Positions 11,709 to 24,400 are shown, counted from the stretch's first letter. The stretch: DNA of 64,000 nucleotides from Glebionis coronaria (GCA_025667525.1 CM046876.1:23585224-23649223), one strand, 5' to 3'. Notes: generated by a model not told the origin, from the sequence alone. Program-made: numbers and translations.

Positions 11709-14700
11709 ATGGCACCAAAGTTTAAACCATCAGAATTAGAATTGGGGTTCAGAACTCAACACAACATGATCGCATATCTTGAAGCTGATGATACTCTGTT
11801 TCCCCAAATACACACAAATGGTGGCGTATTTGAACGCATCCCCCTTAAGGTATTCTCTTTCTCATGCACCACTTATTCCAGTCACACATATTAAACAGTT
11901 TTGGAACACTGTTAGTTCACCAACAGTTAATAGAGTGACTACATTGACTTCTATTGTTCATGGGAGACCTTGGGTGGTTACTGAGGCTTTGGTATGCCAA
12001 GCCTTGCATCTTGATGATGCTGATGGTATAGCCACCCTTCCCATTAATGAAAGAGAACAAGGGCTAAGGGCTTTGGGATATCCTTTTCCTGATGAAGGTA
12101 CTCTAAACAAGTATCATAAACAGGAGTTTCCCCCAGCTTGGAAGTACCTCATACATGTCCTCCTTCAATGTTTGAGTCCCAAATGCACTGCACACAATGA
12201 GATCAATAGATCTATTGCTAGTGCTATTGTGTGCATTGCAACAGGGCACAAATTTAATTATTTTAAAATGATTTTTGAGGGCATGTGTAAAAACAAGGGG
12301 AATAAAATGACTTTAGCTTATCCCCGATTTTTGCAAATGGTTTTTGATGTTCAAGGATACTGCACAAGGGATCATAATGAGTTTTATGAGATCCCTGTGC
12401 AAAAGAAAGCTATTTTTATGAAGATGAACTCACCAGCCCATCGTGACCTACCCTTAACCCAAGCTATGCTTGCTGTTATTGCAGCAGCTCAACCCCAACC
12501 AGACCCCCAACCACAAATTGACCCAATACCTGAACCATTACCTTCACCTGAACATATGCAAATTGACCAAGATCCCTTCAACGTTGACACATTAAATGTT
12601 TGCGTTGATGTGCCTATTTCTAACATTGACACACAACCTTCACAAACCCAAACACCCCTTAACCAACCCACATCCACCCATTCTTCCACACCATCTTCTA
12701 CACCTCCTGAATATAGGTTGATGAAACACCAAAGGACTACTGGAGTGTTCTCCTCTGGTGGTCCTAGCCATGTAGCAGAGAGAACCACCACCACAAGTGT
12801 GGTTGGTGATATAGATGAGGCTGGGACTATTGGTTCTGGCTTAGATGTTGGCCAAGGCAGTCCCACCATCATTAAGTCCTCATCCATGCCCAATGAATCT
12901 GACTTGGGAGGTCAAATCCCCATTTTAGAAGAGGGCAGACTGGAACCAATGACTCTTATGGAATTGACGGTAGTCTGCATAAGCTTGCAAAAGCAAAATG
13001 CAGACTTAGTACAAGTTGTCAGCTCACAAGGCCTTGAACTCAAGCAATTGAGGGAGAGGATTGTTGTTTTGGAGACTACAAGTGCAAGGAGAGGTATGGA
13101 GGAATCTTCCAAAGGGAGGAAGATCCAATAAACCTGAGTGATAAGGGCAGCCATGATGGTCAATCTTTGGATGTTGCTGAGTCCCTTACAACATTGAAGA
13201 AACAAACAGGTTTTGATACGTCCTTAGTTTCTCCTACCAACTTAAATTTATCATTTACAGCCATGATGGAGGAGATTGCAAAAGGCGCTGAGACAGGAAA
13301 ATTGGGCGTTGACAAGGAGAATTTGGACACTGACAGAAGCATTTTGGGTTGACATAGCTAAATTGGGCGTTGACAGACCTGCACATGAGGGTGATGTATC
13401 CCAGTCATCATCCATCATCATGGAGGTTTCTACACAGGTATTACCATCCACCTTACCAACAATTGCTTCATCAGATAAGGGTAAGGGTATTATGGTAGAA
13501 GAGAGTGTTCCAAAGGATGCAGCTCAAGTTGAGTTTGATAGAAGATTGGCTGCACAGATCATGGAACAAGATAGAAAGGAGGTGAAAGAGTCACCATTTG
13601 TTGTTACTTCAGAGGAAGGAAGTGATGGAGCTAGCTCAGACTCAAGTATTATGATTATAGAACCAGAAAGACTTGAGTATGGAGAAGAGTTGGCCAAGGA
13701 GAAATTGAGAGAATTGAAATTGTAGGTTGACTTTGACATGCCAGAGGTGGTTCAAATGTACAATGCTTGGGAAGAAAGATGTATGGAGAATCCACACTTG
13801 ACCACTTCAGATCAAATATGGGGTTTGGAGATTCTCCTCAAAGTTCAAAAAGATTGCCAGGTTATTTTGAAGCACAAGGCAAGCAATATTCTCTCAGAGT
13901 TGAAAAGAGATAGAAGGGAGCTATACTGCATGTTGCTTAGATGTCATGGAGTAGGATGGACTTATCAGAAGTTGAGAGCATTGACATTTGATGAGTTGGA
14001 ATGCAAGGCTTATCCCATTTGGGTGAGAGTGCAGGAAGCAAACACTCTCATACTTCTTTCTGATGAAAGAAAGCAAGAACTTGCAGAAGAAATGGAGCTC
14101 AAGAAAGCTATGTTTGTTCCTAGACCAGTGAAAAGGGGAGTTTCTCTTGAGTTTCCCAAAGATATGGATCCATTGTATCCAAGTGAAGATGTCATAAGAA
14201 AGAGCCTCAAGCTCTCACCATTAGAAGCTTCAGACATGGTCCAAGTGTTACCATTAGATTCCAGGAATCCAATTGTGAGCTATGAAGAAGATGAATGTGG
14301 ATTCTGGAAGATTGGCATATATGGAAAAGAGGTACACACTTTCACCACTCTCATATCTTTGTTTGCAAGTTGTGATAGAGAAGACTTGGTAGACCTATGG
14401 AGGTTGCTAGAGACCAAGTATGAGGCTGAAGCACCAACTTCAGCTAATGGAATAAAATTGTGGTCCACATTCAAGAGAATGTGTGGACCAAAAGATGAGG
14501 ATCCTGCTATTTGGAAGGATCTTGAAGATGACCTCAGTGGTCTTCAATGGAGATTATATTCAGCTGCTGGTGTTTACCATTTGAGTTCTACAAAGTTTGT
14601 TGAGTATCTACTTGTGGATGGTCAGTATTTCATATCCAAGGCTATTTTGGAGAAGATGAAGGACACTCAGCTGGAGATTGATTATTCAAGTGACGTGGCA

Positions 14701-14766
14701 AAAGACTTGATCAGATTTATTCATTACCAATATGAGAAGGTTTGTAAGATTCCTCCTAGTCCTTAA
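11709..14766 (+). pseudogene. Accessory ORF (aORF) of A', broken; conserved protein of unknown function
   Basis: The ATG at 11709 opens a frame that shifts by +1 near 11815-11830. The +1 frame runs to a TAA at 13132, shifts again by about 13340, then stays open through a TAG at 13723-13725 to 14766. Restored only in concept, this is about 1,000 codons. The N-terminal domain (about 200 aa) has QFWNTV, the VTEA/LHLDDADGI block, WKYLIHVLLQCLS and IFEGM, then YPRFLQ. The middle is low complexity with family DNA motifs. The C-terminal domain has GFWKI, DREDLVDLWRLL and WRLYSAAGVYHL. Elements B and C carry homologues. I recall similar proteins as abundant, misannotated repeats in Asteraceae. I see no signal peptide or membrane segment, so an envelope role is unsupported. 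Confidence 0.75.
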
Positions 14767-14818
14767 TGCTTATTCAGAAACTTGATCATAGGAGTGGATA
14801 TCAAGTTTAGTGGAGGAT

Positions 14819-15336
14819 TGTTAGGAATAAATTAAGGCCAGATCACTTGAGCGCTGACAAGAGTAAAACAAGCGTTGACAAGAGCAAAACAAGCGTTGAC
14901 AGCTCAGGCGTTGACAAGACAAAGTCAAGCGTTGATACGTTAAAGACAAGCACTGATGGGAAGATATACTCTACGCGTTTATTGTATTCTAGATTACTTC
15001 TAGTAAAGATAGGAACAACATTGTATTTTCTATATTTATCTTTACATAGAATAGTTGATACGTAGATTATTGTACAAGGCTTCTTATGTCTATAAAAGAA
15101 GACCTTTAGGTTTATGTTTCATATAAGTTTTCATTTGTAAACTACTTTCATTGTAAGCAAGTTTGATATCATTAATCAAAGTGAAAGTTTGTTTATATCA
15201 TTGTGTGTTCTTGTTTAAGTGTTAATTCCGCATAACACTTAGATTATCATAAGCATATACAAAGGTTTCTCTAAGTGTATTACTTGATCTAATCTCGTAT
15301 ACATAAAGCTAAATCGATCTAAGTTTGGGATCAACA
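14819..15336 (+). repeat. 3' LTR of A' with motif array in U3
   Basis: The LTR, 518 bp, starts TGTTAGGAATAA and ends GGGATCAACA. It matches the element A LTR. A TATA box, TATAAAAG, lies at 15091-15098. Bases 14850-14960 of U3 hold about six copies of GCG(T/C)TGACA spaced roughly every 15-25 bases. The A/G-rich stretch just before it (AGTGGAGGAT) is a weak polypurine tract. The flanking ACAAC at 15337 may be one half of the target duplication; the other half is out of view. Confidence 0.88.
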
Positions 15337-17950
15337 ACAACATAAGATCACGACGCTCCACCGAGGTCAAAATGTTTTGCAATCCAGAGACATATCGAGT
15401 GTAGCCATCACTAGTCGTAATCTTATGAGTAAAGGTACCACGAGAAATGGGGGATGGCCAAACTTCCCAAGCTACAATCACACCCTTGCCAAGGTGCAAC
15501 CCAGTCTCACTATCAGAAGCAACACAATGAGATTGTCAGGATCTCTCTTCTCAAATGGGACAGACTTACCACGATGAGCCATCTTCTTCCTAATAGAACG
15601 GCGAGGTGTGGGGACACCAGAAGAAGATTCATCCTTGACCTTGACAGCAGCAGTAGCAGTAGTAGTAGGAATAAAGTCCTCAGCAACCATAGGATCAGAA
15701 TTAGCTGCACCAGCTGATGAGGTAGGAAGTGGTTCAGTCACCGGTGTTGATGTCGGCTTCACAGCAGGAGTAATAGGAGTGGGATTAGTAGCAAGAGTGG
15801 TAGTAGCTTCATTGGTGGTAGTAGTTTCATCATGAGAGATAGGGGGATCAACATTTGAAGTGGCGGTGGTAGAAACAGCAGTAGAAGGAGCACGAGAAGA
15901 TGGAACCCCAGAAGCATCCTTGTGAACACCCGATGAAGAGGTAGGAGCAGCAGCAGGCTTAGAAGTGAGGACAACACGACGAGGTGGGAGATATATGGCA
16001 TATTCAGGGACAGGTGTATTTTGACGCTTGATCATCTTTGTGTAAAGATCTTTAATCTCATCAAAGGACAGCCTCCTCACCCTTTCCCATGTCCATCTAT
16101 TCTGATAGTAAGCAGTCGATTGATTCTTAACATATTGTTGCATCAACCTTCTCTCCTCAGTACGCGACAAAGGTCTGTTACGGCGTTGTTCACGAAGTTA
16201 GGCAGCAAGAGATAACTGTTGTTTACGTATCAAAGCCATTGCCCCTTGAACAAATTTTCCTTGATTCACATCTGCACCTAACAAATCAGTGAACTGAGAG
16301 TAGTCTGAAGTAAGGATGGTAAGCACCTTCATCCAGTCATTGTCATCCCAATGCATGGCCTTGTGCCTCAACTACTCACGTCTTTGCTGTTGTAGAGCTT
16401 CATCCTCAGCCCTGGCTTGTTGGTCAAGCTCCTCTTGCAATCTCTGAGCAGCCTCTTCCCCCAATCTTTCTTCCTCTAATTGTCTGCGAGTTCTCTTCCT
16501 GGGAGGAGAGGGTGCATCATTCATGGGGGCTTTACCCTTGGGATCATGAGAAGAACCAGCAGAAGGACCAGAAGAAGCATCCATTGGCTTGGGATCAACA
16601 GAAGCATTAGGAATGCATGAAGCACTAGGAGGAGCAGGCAAGTCATCACTCGGCTTATCAACAAAAGCAGCCTTGGCAAAAATAGTCAGCCCATCCTCCT
16701 CAACATCTTCTTCAGAATCGGAAAGCACTGGTTTCTTCCTTTGGCGCCTTAGCTGTGTCTCTAATGCTTTAACCCTGTTCGTCAGTGGGAGCAAGAAATC
16801 CCGTGTGAGCTTGCGGTGCTGGTTGAGCTCATCTTCTAATGAAACAATCTTCACATAATACCTGTGCATAAGAGCTAGCAAAGAAGTTAGTGTAACAGGT
16901 TCCTCAGCTTCCCCACCAAGAGGACTTGGCTTGGGGGATGCGTCATTAGGACCAGAAGCAATAGATGGGTCATCCATATGAGCATGAGAGCTAGAAGGCT
17001 TCTCGGCGGAGTGCGGAGCTGGGCTAGGAGGGGGAGTATCATCAAATGGGGACTCATGTGGTCCAGAAGAGGGGACAACCTTTAAGGTAGATGGCATTTC
17101 TAGCACCACCTCTCTAGCTAGATCCTCAACCTATACATGAGGCACACCAGTAGCAGGGTGCTCCTCCTCCATAGGATCATTTTCCAATGGAAGTTCCTCC
17201 TCGGCTTCATCTGTCGGAGGAATCACATTGGGATCCCCTTGGGCAAGGCCCAGCATAGCATCAGTAAGAGGTCTCAAAGGACCCTTATATCCAAGTGCCA
17301 TATTCGCATACACCTTTGAAGTAAGCTTTGGGGGCACATATTCCTCCCTATTCCTAGGTAGGCACATAAGAACCTACTGCAAAAACCTAGGGTACATCAA
17401 GAACTTCTTCCTACAGCTAGTATCACTAAGGTTACAAATCATGCCATCAAACAAGTAACGAGAAAAGTTAAAAGTACGACCTTGAGCAAGATAAATCAAA
17501 CCAGTAGCAAGGGAGATGGGAAATGCATCCCAACTCCCAGACTTTAGACTCAAACAATGAATCAGAAAGTGAACTAGTAGCTTCCATTGAGGGGCAAATC
17601 TATTCTTCTGGAAGTTAAATTTTCCCTCATGATTATAGCCTATAGCAGCCATACCATCCAATACCTCTAAATTGAGAATAGAGACAATGTCATCTTCATC
17701 ATGGAGATGAAGGGTAGACCTAATGGATGCCCCAGTCACCACATAGGAGCGACCATCTATAGTAGCATGGAGCTCTAATGGGCGACCTAAAACAGCAACG
17801 AGGTTGGCAGTTGCTCAAAACTGACGTATAACAGTATCATACATAGTGGGGCACACAGTATTCCAGGATGTCTGTGAACTCTTCTCTTTTAGTACCTTCG
17901 ACAAGATAGGTCACCTTGTTATGATCGGGTTTGTACTGGAGTGTTGCCGT
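15337..17950 (-). pseudogene. Accessory ORF of element C, broken and truncated
   Basis: By alignment with B (MATLQ...), the start codon at 17948-17950 has become ACG, followed by ATLQYKPDHNKVTYLV. The N-terminal domain contains SWNTV, VVTGASIR with LHLHDEDD, WKLLVHFLIHCLS, FNFSRYLFDGM and YPRFLQ (17374-17742). A proline/serine-rich stretch and a charged R/E/Q helix-like stretch follow (16372-17109). Next comes a block WTWERVRRLSFDEIK (near 16080) and the beginning of the C-terminal domain (HKITTSDGYTRYVSG, ERRDL) at 15340-15430, where A' cuts it. Several stops and frame changes occur, for example near 17816, 17370, 17131, 16370 and 15460. The function is unknown. Confidence 0.72.
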
Positions 17951-18523
17951 TATTGATGATAGATGTAGTGGAAGATGATTGATAGAAGAGGTTGAAGGGT
18001 AGGAGCGTATGTGTGTATGTTTGATTGTGATAATTGAGTCAAATGAGTAATTTGACCATAAATAATGGTCACAAAACTGTTCATTGACCCCTGATTATGT
18101 GGGTTGCCCTTTCAAAATTAAGTCATTAATGCTTGAGTAACCACTTTCCCCTTAAACCATTATTTGCAAATCCCAGTTACCAAAGATAAACCAAAAAGAT
18201 GTACACCAGAAGTAACTCGCGTTGACTGAAAGTCAAAACGCGTAAAGGTCAACACTAGGAGCACCAAGTGGTCAACGAAAATCAACGAAGTGAAGAGTGA
18301 CCCAAAATTGATACTAGAAGCCAACCACAAGTGAAGTAGAAGGGTTTGTACCCACTAGGAGCAGAAGACTGCCACTAGGAGTAACCAAAATCTACCACTA
18401 GAAGTTTCACACACCGAAAATACCCATGAAAACTATTTTTAGAAGCTAACATATGTAAGACTGTACAAGGAAATATGTACAATAAGCCTCCCCTTAGGCT
18501 TAGCCTCCCCTCAATCCTAGGCC
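17951..18523 (-). other. Region between pol and accessory ORF in element C
   Basis: This is non-coding. It contains the C-lineage motif CTCCTAGTG / CTTCTAGTG (minus strand): exact or near copies around 18255, 18312, 18353, 18374 and 18398, and looser ones near 18198 and 18430. A purine tract, AAGGGGAGG (minus strand), lies near 18484-18492. This parallels the motif-bearing stretch at the same position in A' and B. Confidence 0.65.
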
Positions 18524-19776
18524 TCAAGGATTGACCATACCAATGTGAACCACCAAGTGGTTGAATCTTGGACAATCAAAGGCTTTAGTCAATAAATCAG
18601 CAACATTATCATCCGTATGAACTTTAAGAACCTGTATCAGCTTCTTCTCATTGGCATCCCTTATAAAATGGTGCCTAATCTCAATATGCTTGGTTCGTGG
18701 ATGAAAGATAGGATTCTTCACAATGCAGATAGTGCTTTGATTGTCGATGAAAATTTTGGTGTTCATGAAGTTGAACCCATAATCCAGTATATGATTTTGT
18801 ATCCACAAGACTTGTCCACAACAACTAGCAGTAGCTATGTATTCAGCTTCTGTTGAAGAGGTAGCTACTATTGTCTATTTCTTACATTGCCATAAGATAA
18901 GTCTTCGACCCAAAAACTGACAACCACCAGTAGTAGACTTCCGATCATTATTAGCACCTGCATAATCACTATCACTATAGGCTTCAAGAACAAAAAGTGA
19001 TTCCCTTGGATACCACAAGCCTAGCTTAGGGTGTGCCTTAATATACTTGAAGATTTTCTTGAATGCATTCAAGTTATATACGGTTGGAGCCACCTGATGT
19101 CTAGAACAAGCACTTACTGCAAACATAATGTCCGGACGTGATGCTGTCAAATACATGAGTAAGCCAATCATTGACCTGTACATGTGAACATTTACAGGAG
19201 GATCTGGCTCATTCTTGAGTTTGACTTTAGTGACTTTATAAGGTGTTGTTGCTGGTCTTAGAGGTTCCACGTCAAACTTCTGAATGATCTCATGAACATA
19301 CTTGTCTTGACTAATGAAGATACCATCCGACTGCTGCTTGACTTGAAGACCAAGGAAAAATGTGAGTTCTCCCATGGCACTCATCTGAAATTCGCCTTGC
19401 ATCAGCTGTTCAAACTCATCACACCATTCCTTCCTAGTAGAACCGAAGATAATGTCATCCACATATACTTGAACCAGGATGATGTCTTTGGCATTCCTTT
19501 TAAGGAACAGTGTTTTGTCAATAGTGCCTCTTCTATAGCCATGTTTCAACAAGAAAGTGGACAGACGCTCATACCAAGCTCTAGGAGCCTGATGAAGTCC
19601 ATATAGAGCTTTGACCACCTTGTAGACTTTCTTGGGACGAAGTGGATCCACAAAGCCCATAGGTTGAGTGACATAAACTTCCTCATCAATCTTGCCATAG
19701 AGAAATTCACTCTTGACATCCATCTGAAAAACCGTAAAGCCAACATAAGAAGCAAAAGCCAAAAACAGACGAATGT
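18524..19776 (-). pseudogene. pol: Pol C-terminal part of element C: RT and RNase H
   Basis: It begins inside RT ([10 protein letters not shown]). RT motifs QMDVKSEFLYG and YVDDIIFGS (near 19460) are present, then the connection SRPDIMFAVSACSRHQV, and RNase H with AYSDSDYAGA. A TAG at 18872-18874 replaces a glutamine codon after WQCKK, then the frame continues through DNQSTICI to the stop at 18524. The 5' truncation at 19776 removes Gag, PR and INT. Confidence 0.87.
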
Positions 19777-19789
19777 ATACCACTCATTT

Positions 19790-21480
19790 CCCCCCAGGTA
19801 ATTCTATGCTCATAAGATACTGGACCGATCTTTCCAAATATCATAAATGGACCTACAAAACTCTACATCAACTCTTCCATTTTACCAAAACATACCACCC
19901 GTTACTATGGGTGAAACTTCCTACATAACTTTGTCACTAAACTCTAGTGGTTTCCTCCTTTTCAACATAGCATCCCTTGTTGCTCTCATCCTTTCCACAA
20001 ACACCATTACCACATTAGTAGCCTCTTTTACCAATTCTAGTCCACAATGGGGACAACTCATCCTATCCTTTCATATAGTGCCTCAAATGGCATTTATCGA
20101 CTTCTAGTATGATAACTATCATTATATGAAAACTCAGCCATCACTAAAGAGTTTCCTAACTCCCTCTGAATCAATCACTCATGCCCTTAGTGTAACTCCT
20201 AAGGTTGTATAAATATCTCACTTGCCCATCCTTTTCCAGTTAGCTGGATATACTCATATCCAATCATGTTCATCAACTCCCTTTAGTCCGTACCCCAAAC
20301 TACTTAAAAATTCCAATTTCCTTACAAAGTGACCTATGACGGTCTTTCACATATCCATTAGTTCTTCCAATCCAAATCAACTTATGATCTATACACATCA
20401 TCAAAAGGACGGTTATCTTAGTTAGTCTATCAACTGCCATCCAAACCTATGCTACAACTACTTCCATTAAATTTGGATAGCTCACTAGTAGCACCTATAC
20501 ACCTCTTTCTCACTTTTCTTCATGATTTTTTTTATACCCAACACTTCCTTTATACCTACACAATGTCCTACCTTCAAGGTCATATTGCTCCTCATCTTGT
20601 CTCAGTTAGACCAAGCCCTTCGTCCCTATGGCACATCACACCTATAACTCCTCATCCATTCGATTATCGATACTAAGCCTCCCAAACAATCAGTATAGGT
20701 CAGTGCCATTTCCTTTTCCACACTACGACAGTATTAGACTGTGTCGTGCTTTATTCTACTCATTAAGCTCTACCAAAGTTTTACCTTCGGTTCCTATCTC
20801 GACCTATTTCATTCATGCTTCGCTTCTATACACACTTCCTTCTTCTTCCTCAACTCCTACCATACATCACGATGTGATGCTTCCCATCGTTTCTGCCCTT
20901 GCCATAATCCTTCATAAGGCATTCCATACATATTAGGCTAACTTTTACGCAAAACCCTCTATTCCATCACATCCGTACGCAATCCTTCCAACTTCTCAAC
21001 TACGTTACTTCTCATTCCTCTTGAAATATGAGATGAATTAGTTAGTCTATCGACTATCACCCAACTCTCGTCGTACTTATTCCTCCACCCCATTATGTAT
21101 CCCTTTCACCAATTTCGTCCTTACATCGCCCTTTATAAGCTACTCCTATCTATGTAGGAAGTATAGTCTACGTCCCTTTTCTCCATATGATTGTCCAAGC
21201 CACGCAACATACACGTTGACGCGTTCTCTGCTTAGACAACTCAACTCGTGAAACCTACATCCTTCATCCAAACCACCCTAATACGTCATCCATATAGGTC
21301 AAGTTCGTCTCACCTTCACTTCATTCTTCTTATTCCATGTCTCATCAACCATGCTTGCCTTTCCCAGATGGTACTTGGCCTTGTAATTTTTCTTTCATCA
21401 CTTAACTCCACCCATCACCTTTTCCAAATGTTCAATCAAGATGATTAAATATGAGTTGGAGACGTTCATGATCTGTATAG
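19790..21480 (-). pseudogene. pol: Ty3/gypsy RNase H-integrase remnants of G0
   Basis: On the minus strand, 21330-21480 reads as a decayed RNase H end (YTDHERLQLIF and a GKGKHG-like block). An integrase-core motif VDRLT lies at 21035-21060, and a second one, WMAVDRLTKIT, at about 20415-20445. Further down are a DGQ-type block near 20240, MPFEALYER at 20067-20093 and RRKPLEFSDKV near 19970. Many stops and frameshifts occur. Two VDRLT cores about 600 bases apart suggest a rearranged or chimeric copy. Confidence 0.7.
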
Positions 21481-24400
21481 ATCATTCTCTACGTCTCGTA
21501 CCCCACATGCCTCTAGCATTCTAGGCAGATATAACAATCCAGCTCCACTAACTAAGTCTATCTAGTCATCTATACGCCAAAATTTTCCATGTAGCTTCAA
21601 TTGTTCTTTTTTTCACATCCAGTTCTCCTACTCCCTCCTAATAGGGACAGACTAGAGTTTCATGTGATTCCATGCGGATCACACTCTCATCTTATACCCA
21701 CATTAGTTTACATTTGTCTACTAAGCCATATTTTGAATTCTTATCCAAATCTCATACTTCTACTTTGATCTTGCACCCAACATGAGGTATTTTCAATCAT
21801 CATCTTCTAGGAATACTTGGTTCTCTCCTTCCATGGTTCTACACTATCCCGTCCAACAAAAATTCCATACTTCATTCATCAAACCTATGGAAATCACTAG
21901 TGCATTGGATAATGCATAGCTGTCTCTTCCAAAGATCTTTCATAACACCTTCACAAAACCGACTCTCTAATCACTTCTCCACAAAACTTATTCAGCTCAG
22001 CTTCACTTCTCATCCCTCGATCCCCTTGTTACTTCCACGAGTTCTTAATCTCCCATGTCATGTATTCATTTCATCACGATCCACCGGTTCAGCTCTTTGT
22101 AGCTCCACTCTGATACTCGATCTGCCCTTCTTCGTCACGAACCATACGTAAATTTCCCATCATAGTGCTTGTCACCTTTCCAGTCCTCGCAACTTTTATG
22201 ACTCCTTCGAAATCTCTTGCATCCTTCTTGCAGCCGACACGTAGTCCTTTCAGCTCCTTGCTTCGCGATGTAGCTCTTTAGCACTCCTTCTCGTCTCCAT
22301 GATGTTACCTAGGAACTTCACACTACCAGTACCTTCTAACTTCAACTCATCTACCACAATATTTCTAAAAGTACTTCAACCCTAAACTATACCAATCCCT
22401 TGCGTGTTATTTACCCAACCTTTCCATTAGTATAAACTTTCTACTCTACCCTCACATCCGCTAGTACTTTCATCAATCTCCTAATGGTACTTCAACCAAC
22501 TTCTCATAGAATGACTTCTCGTTCCCACTACCAGTCAACTAACTTTACTTACCCTCTTATTCCCGTAACCAATCTAAGTTTCCAAACTTCACAAATCTTA
22601 ATCATTCCTTCAACACAACCTTTAAACCAAAACACCTTTCTCCATTCTAATATCTAACCATAAGTAATACTACCCAACTTTATCCTCTCATCCTAACGTT
22701 TCCACAACCGCATAACTAAATCAGCCATGACGTGTAATAAAAGAATTCCAATCAATCTTGTCCCAATAAAATATAGGGTAAAACGAACCCTAGCCAAAAC
22801 AACTGAAAACAAAACAATGTAATCCGAAAGATCAATGGAGTGTGCCAACAACGAAAAATTTAGACTCTTCACGATTAGTATTACCAAATCTCGATACCTT
22901 AGAAAATTTTTAAACTTTCGTCCCAATTAGTTACTTCTCATAAGAACCAAACTCCAATACTACTAAAATCAATCATACTCATTTTTAACCAATAACTCAT
23001 CCTTTATCTTCATCATTCTATCAAGATATCAACTAGTTAGTATACTACAATCTTATTCTAACCATTATCTTGTTTACCCATATTAAACTTATTTCACTTG
23101 TTATTATGAAACCAATACATGTTTATAAAATACACTGTTTTTTTCCATTTAGGTTGGTTATAACTAAACTACTACACGTTTACAAGGTGTGGTGTTATTA
23201 TTATCATTACTATAATAAAATCTCCCTTTATTTTTTTACTCTTTCCGTCTTAGTTAAATTATTCAAAAATTTTAACTCCACTTAAGAAAATTATTGTAAA
23301 ATTTCTTTACCCCTTTAAAATATATTATCACATGTTACATAGAAGACTAATCCAATTATTTTCAAGACAACGTTTTTTATAACTTACTACTACAACTAAA
23401 AAAATGTAACTTACGATATCATACCATACACTTACAAATTATTTTCAAAACCGTTTCCTATAAATAGCCAGACTTATTTGCAAGAAAATTTAGTAGTTCG
23501 CATTAATAAAAATATATACCTGAATGTAGACACACATCCAAAAGACTCAAAACGTCGTTGGAACTCCATCAAACTCCCGCACCATAAAACACGAACAAAC
23601 ACAAGGTACGTTCAAGTTATAATAACTAGTGAACGACCATATACCATAACTTAACACATAGTAGTATATATACATCCGCATATAAATACCTATTAAATCA
23701 CCCAAAACATACTCGTTACCATACATGTCAGATCAACCAATCGCGTCATACACTCGTTTTTTTTTCTCTACGAGTAACCACCATCTTACCACAAGGCATA
23801 AAACCCATCACTAAAACCAGTCCATATCGTGTGACCCCATAATCACACAACATGACTATAACCCAAAATAATAACACACTCAAAAATATCCATATCGTAG
23901 GCAACCGTTACATAAACCCATATACTATACATATACCAATAATCCACATCTCATCATATACAAGCATGTACTAACCCTCTTTCATGCAATCATACTTAGG
24001 AACCCATTGAAGTTGTGGTACTTGTATAACTATGTTGACCACCATATTTATACAATTACTCTTTCTCCAATGCACTCCCTCCTATGATGACACTTATAAG
24101 AATCAATACAACACATAACACATAAATCCATCAACTCACCTAAGCACATAACCACATAAACAATAAGGTCAAAAACTACAACTAATAAAATTACATAGTC
24201 AAACTATTGGAATACAGAAATCCATAGTCTAGCTAAAACAGCATAGACAAAATCCAAAACAAAAACATAATCAATTATAAGTCATGTCGCCCATCAGAAT
24301 GGAAACACCTTAAAATCCTTCCTACCCATGTAGTCTTAGTAACTCGAACCACCACACGATTCTTAGGGAACAAGACTTAAACATCAAAAGAAAAATAACA

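Larger units (their letters stand above)
9842..15336 (+). mobile_element. Ty1/copia element A' (same family as A, 5' part missing here)
   Basis: The pol C-terminus, the 3' non-coding DNA and the LTR match element A closely, in the opposite orientation. The copy begins at the F insertion site inside the RT-RNase H connection. Its upstream part must lie beyond F and A, outside the window. It contributes the only complete view of this family's 3' half: pol, about 1.25 kb non-coding, accessory ORF, LTR. Its right end cuts the accessory ORF of element C. Confidence 0.88.
15337..19776 (-). mobile_element. Ty1/copia element C, partial, with accessory ORF
   Basis: Minus-strand order from 19776 downward: RT, RNase H, non-coding stretch with its own motif, accessory ORF. 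The 3' end is cut by A' at 15337 and the 5' side stops abruptly in RT at about 19776, next to Ty3/gypsy sequence G0. It is a relative of A and B but clearly a different family: its 3' motif is CTCCTAGTG and its accessory protein is divergent. Confidence 0.82.

Noticed and set aside
11709..14766. Envelope-like gene for the accessory ORF
   Set aside because: No signal peptide, transmembrane segment or cysteine-rich ectodomain is visible in A', B or C.
14850..14960. W-box (WRKY) array as the full explanation of the A motif
   Set aside because: About half the copies read GCGCTGACA, which lacks the TTGAC core, so WRKY binding alone does not explain the consensus.
15608..15835. Plus-strand Ala/Val-rich frame
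   Set aside because: It is the antisense of the low-complexity Thr/Pro/Ser-rich middle of C's accessory ORF.
20449..22151. Plus-strand open frames in the pyrimidine-rich stretch
   Set aside because: They are antisense shadows of decayed minus-strand Ty3/gypsy pol; low-complexity composition explains the open frames.
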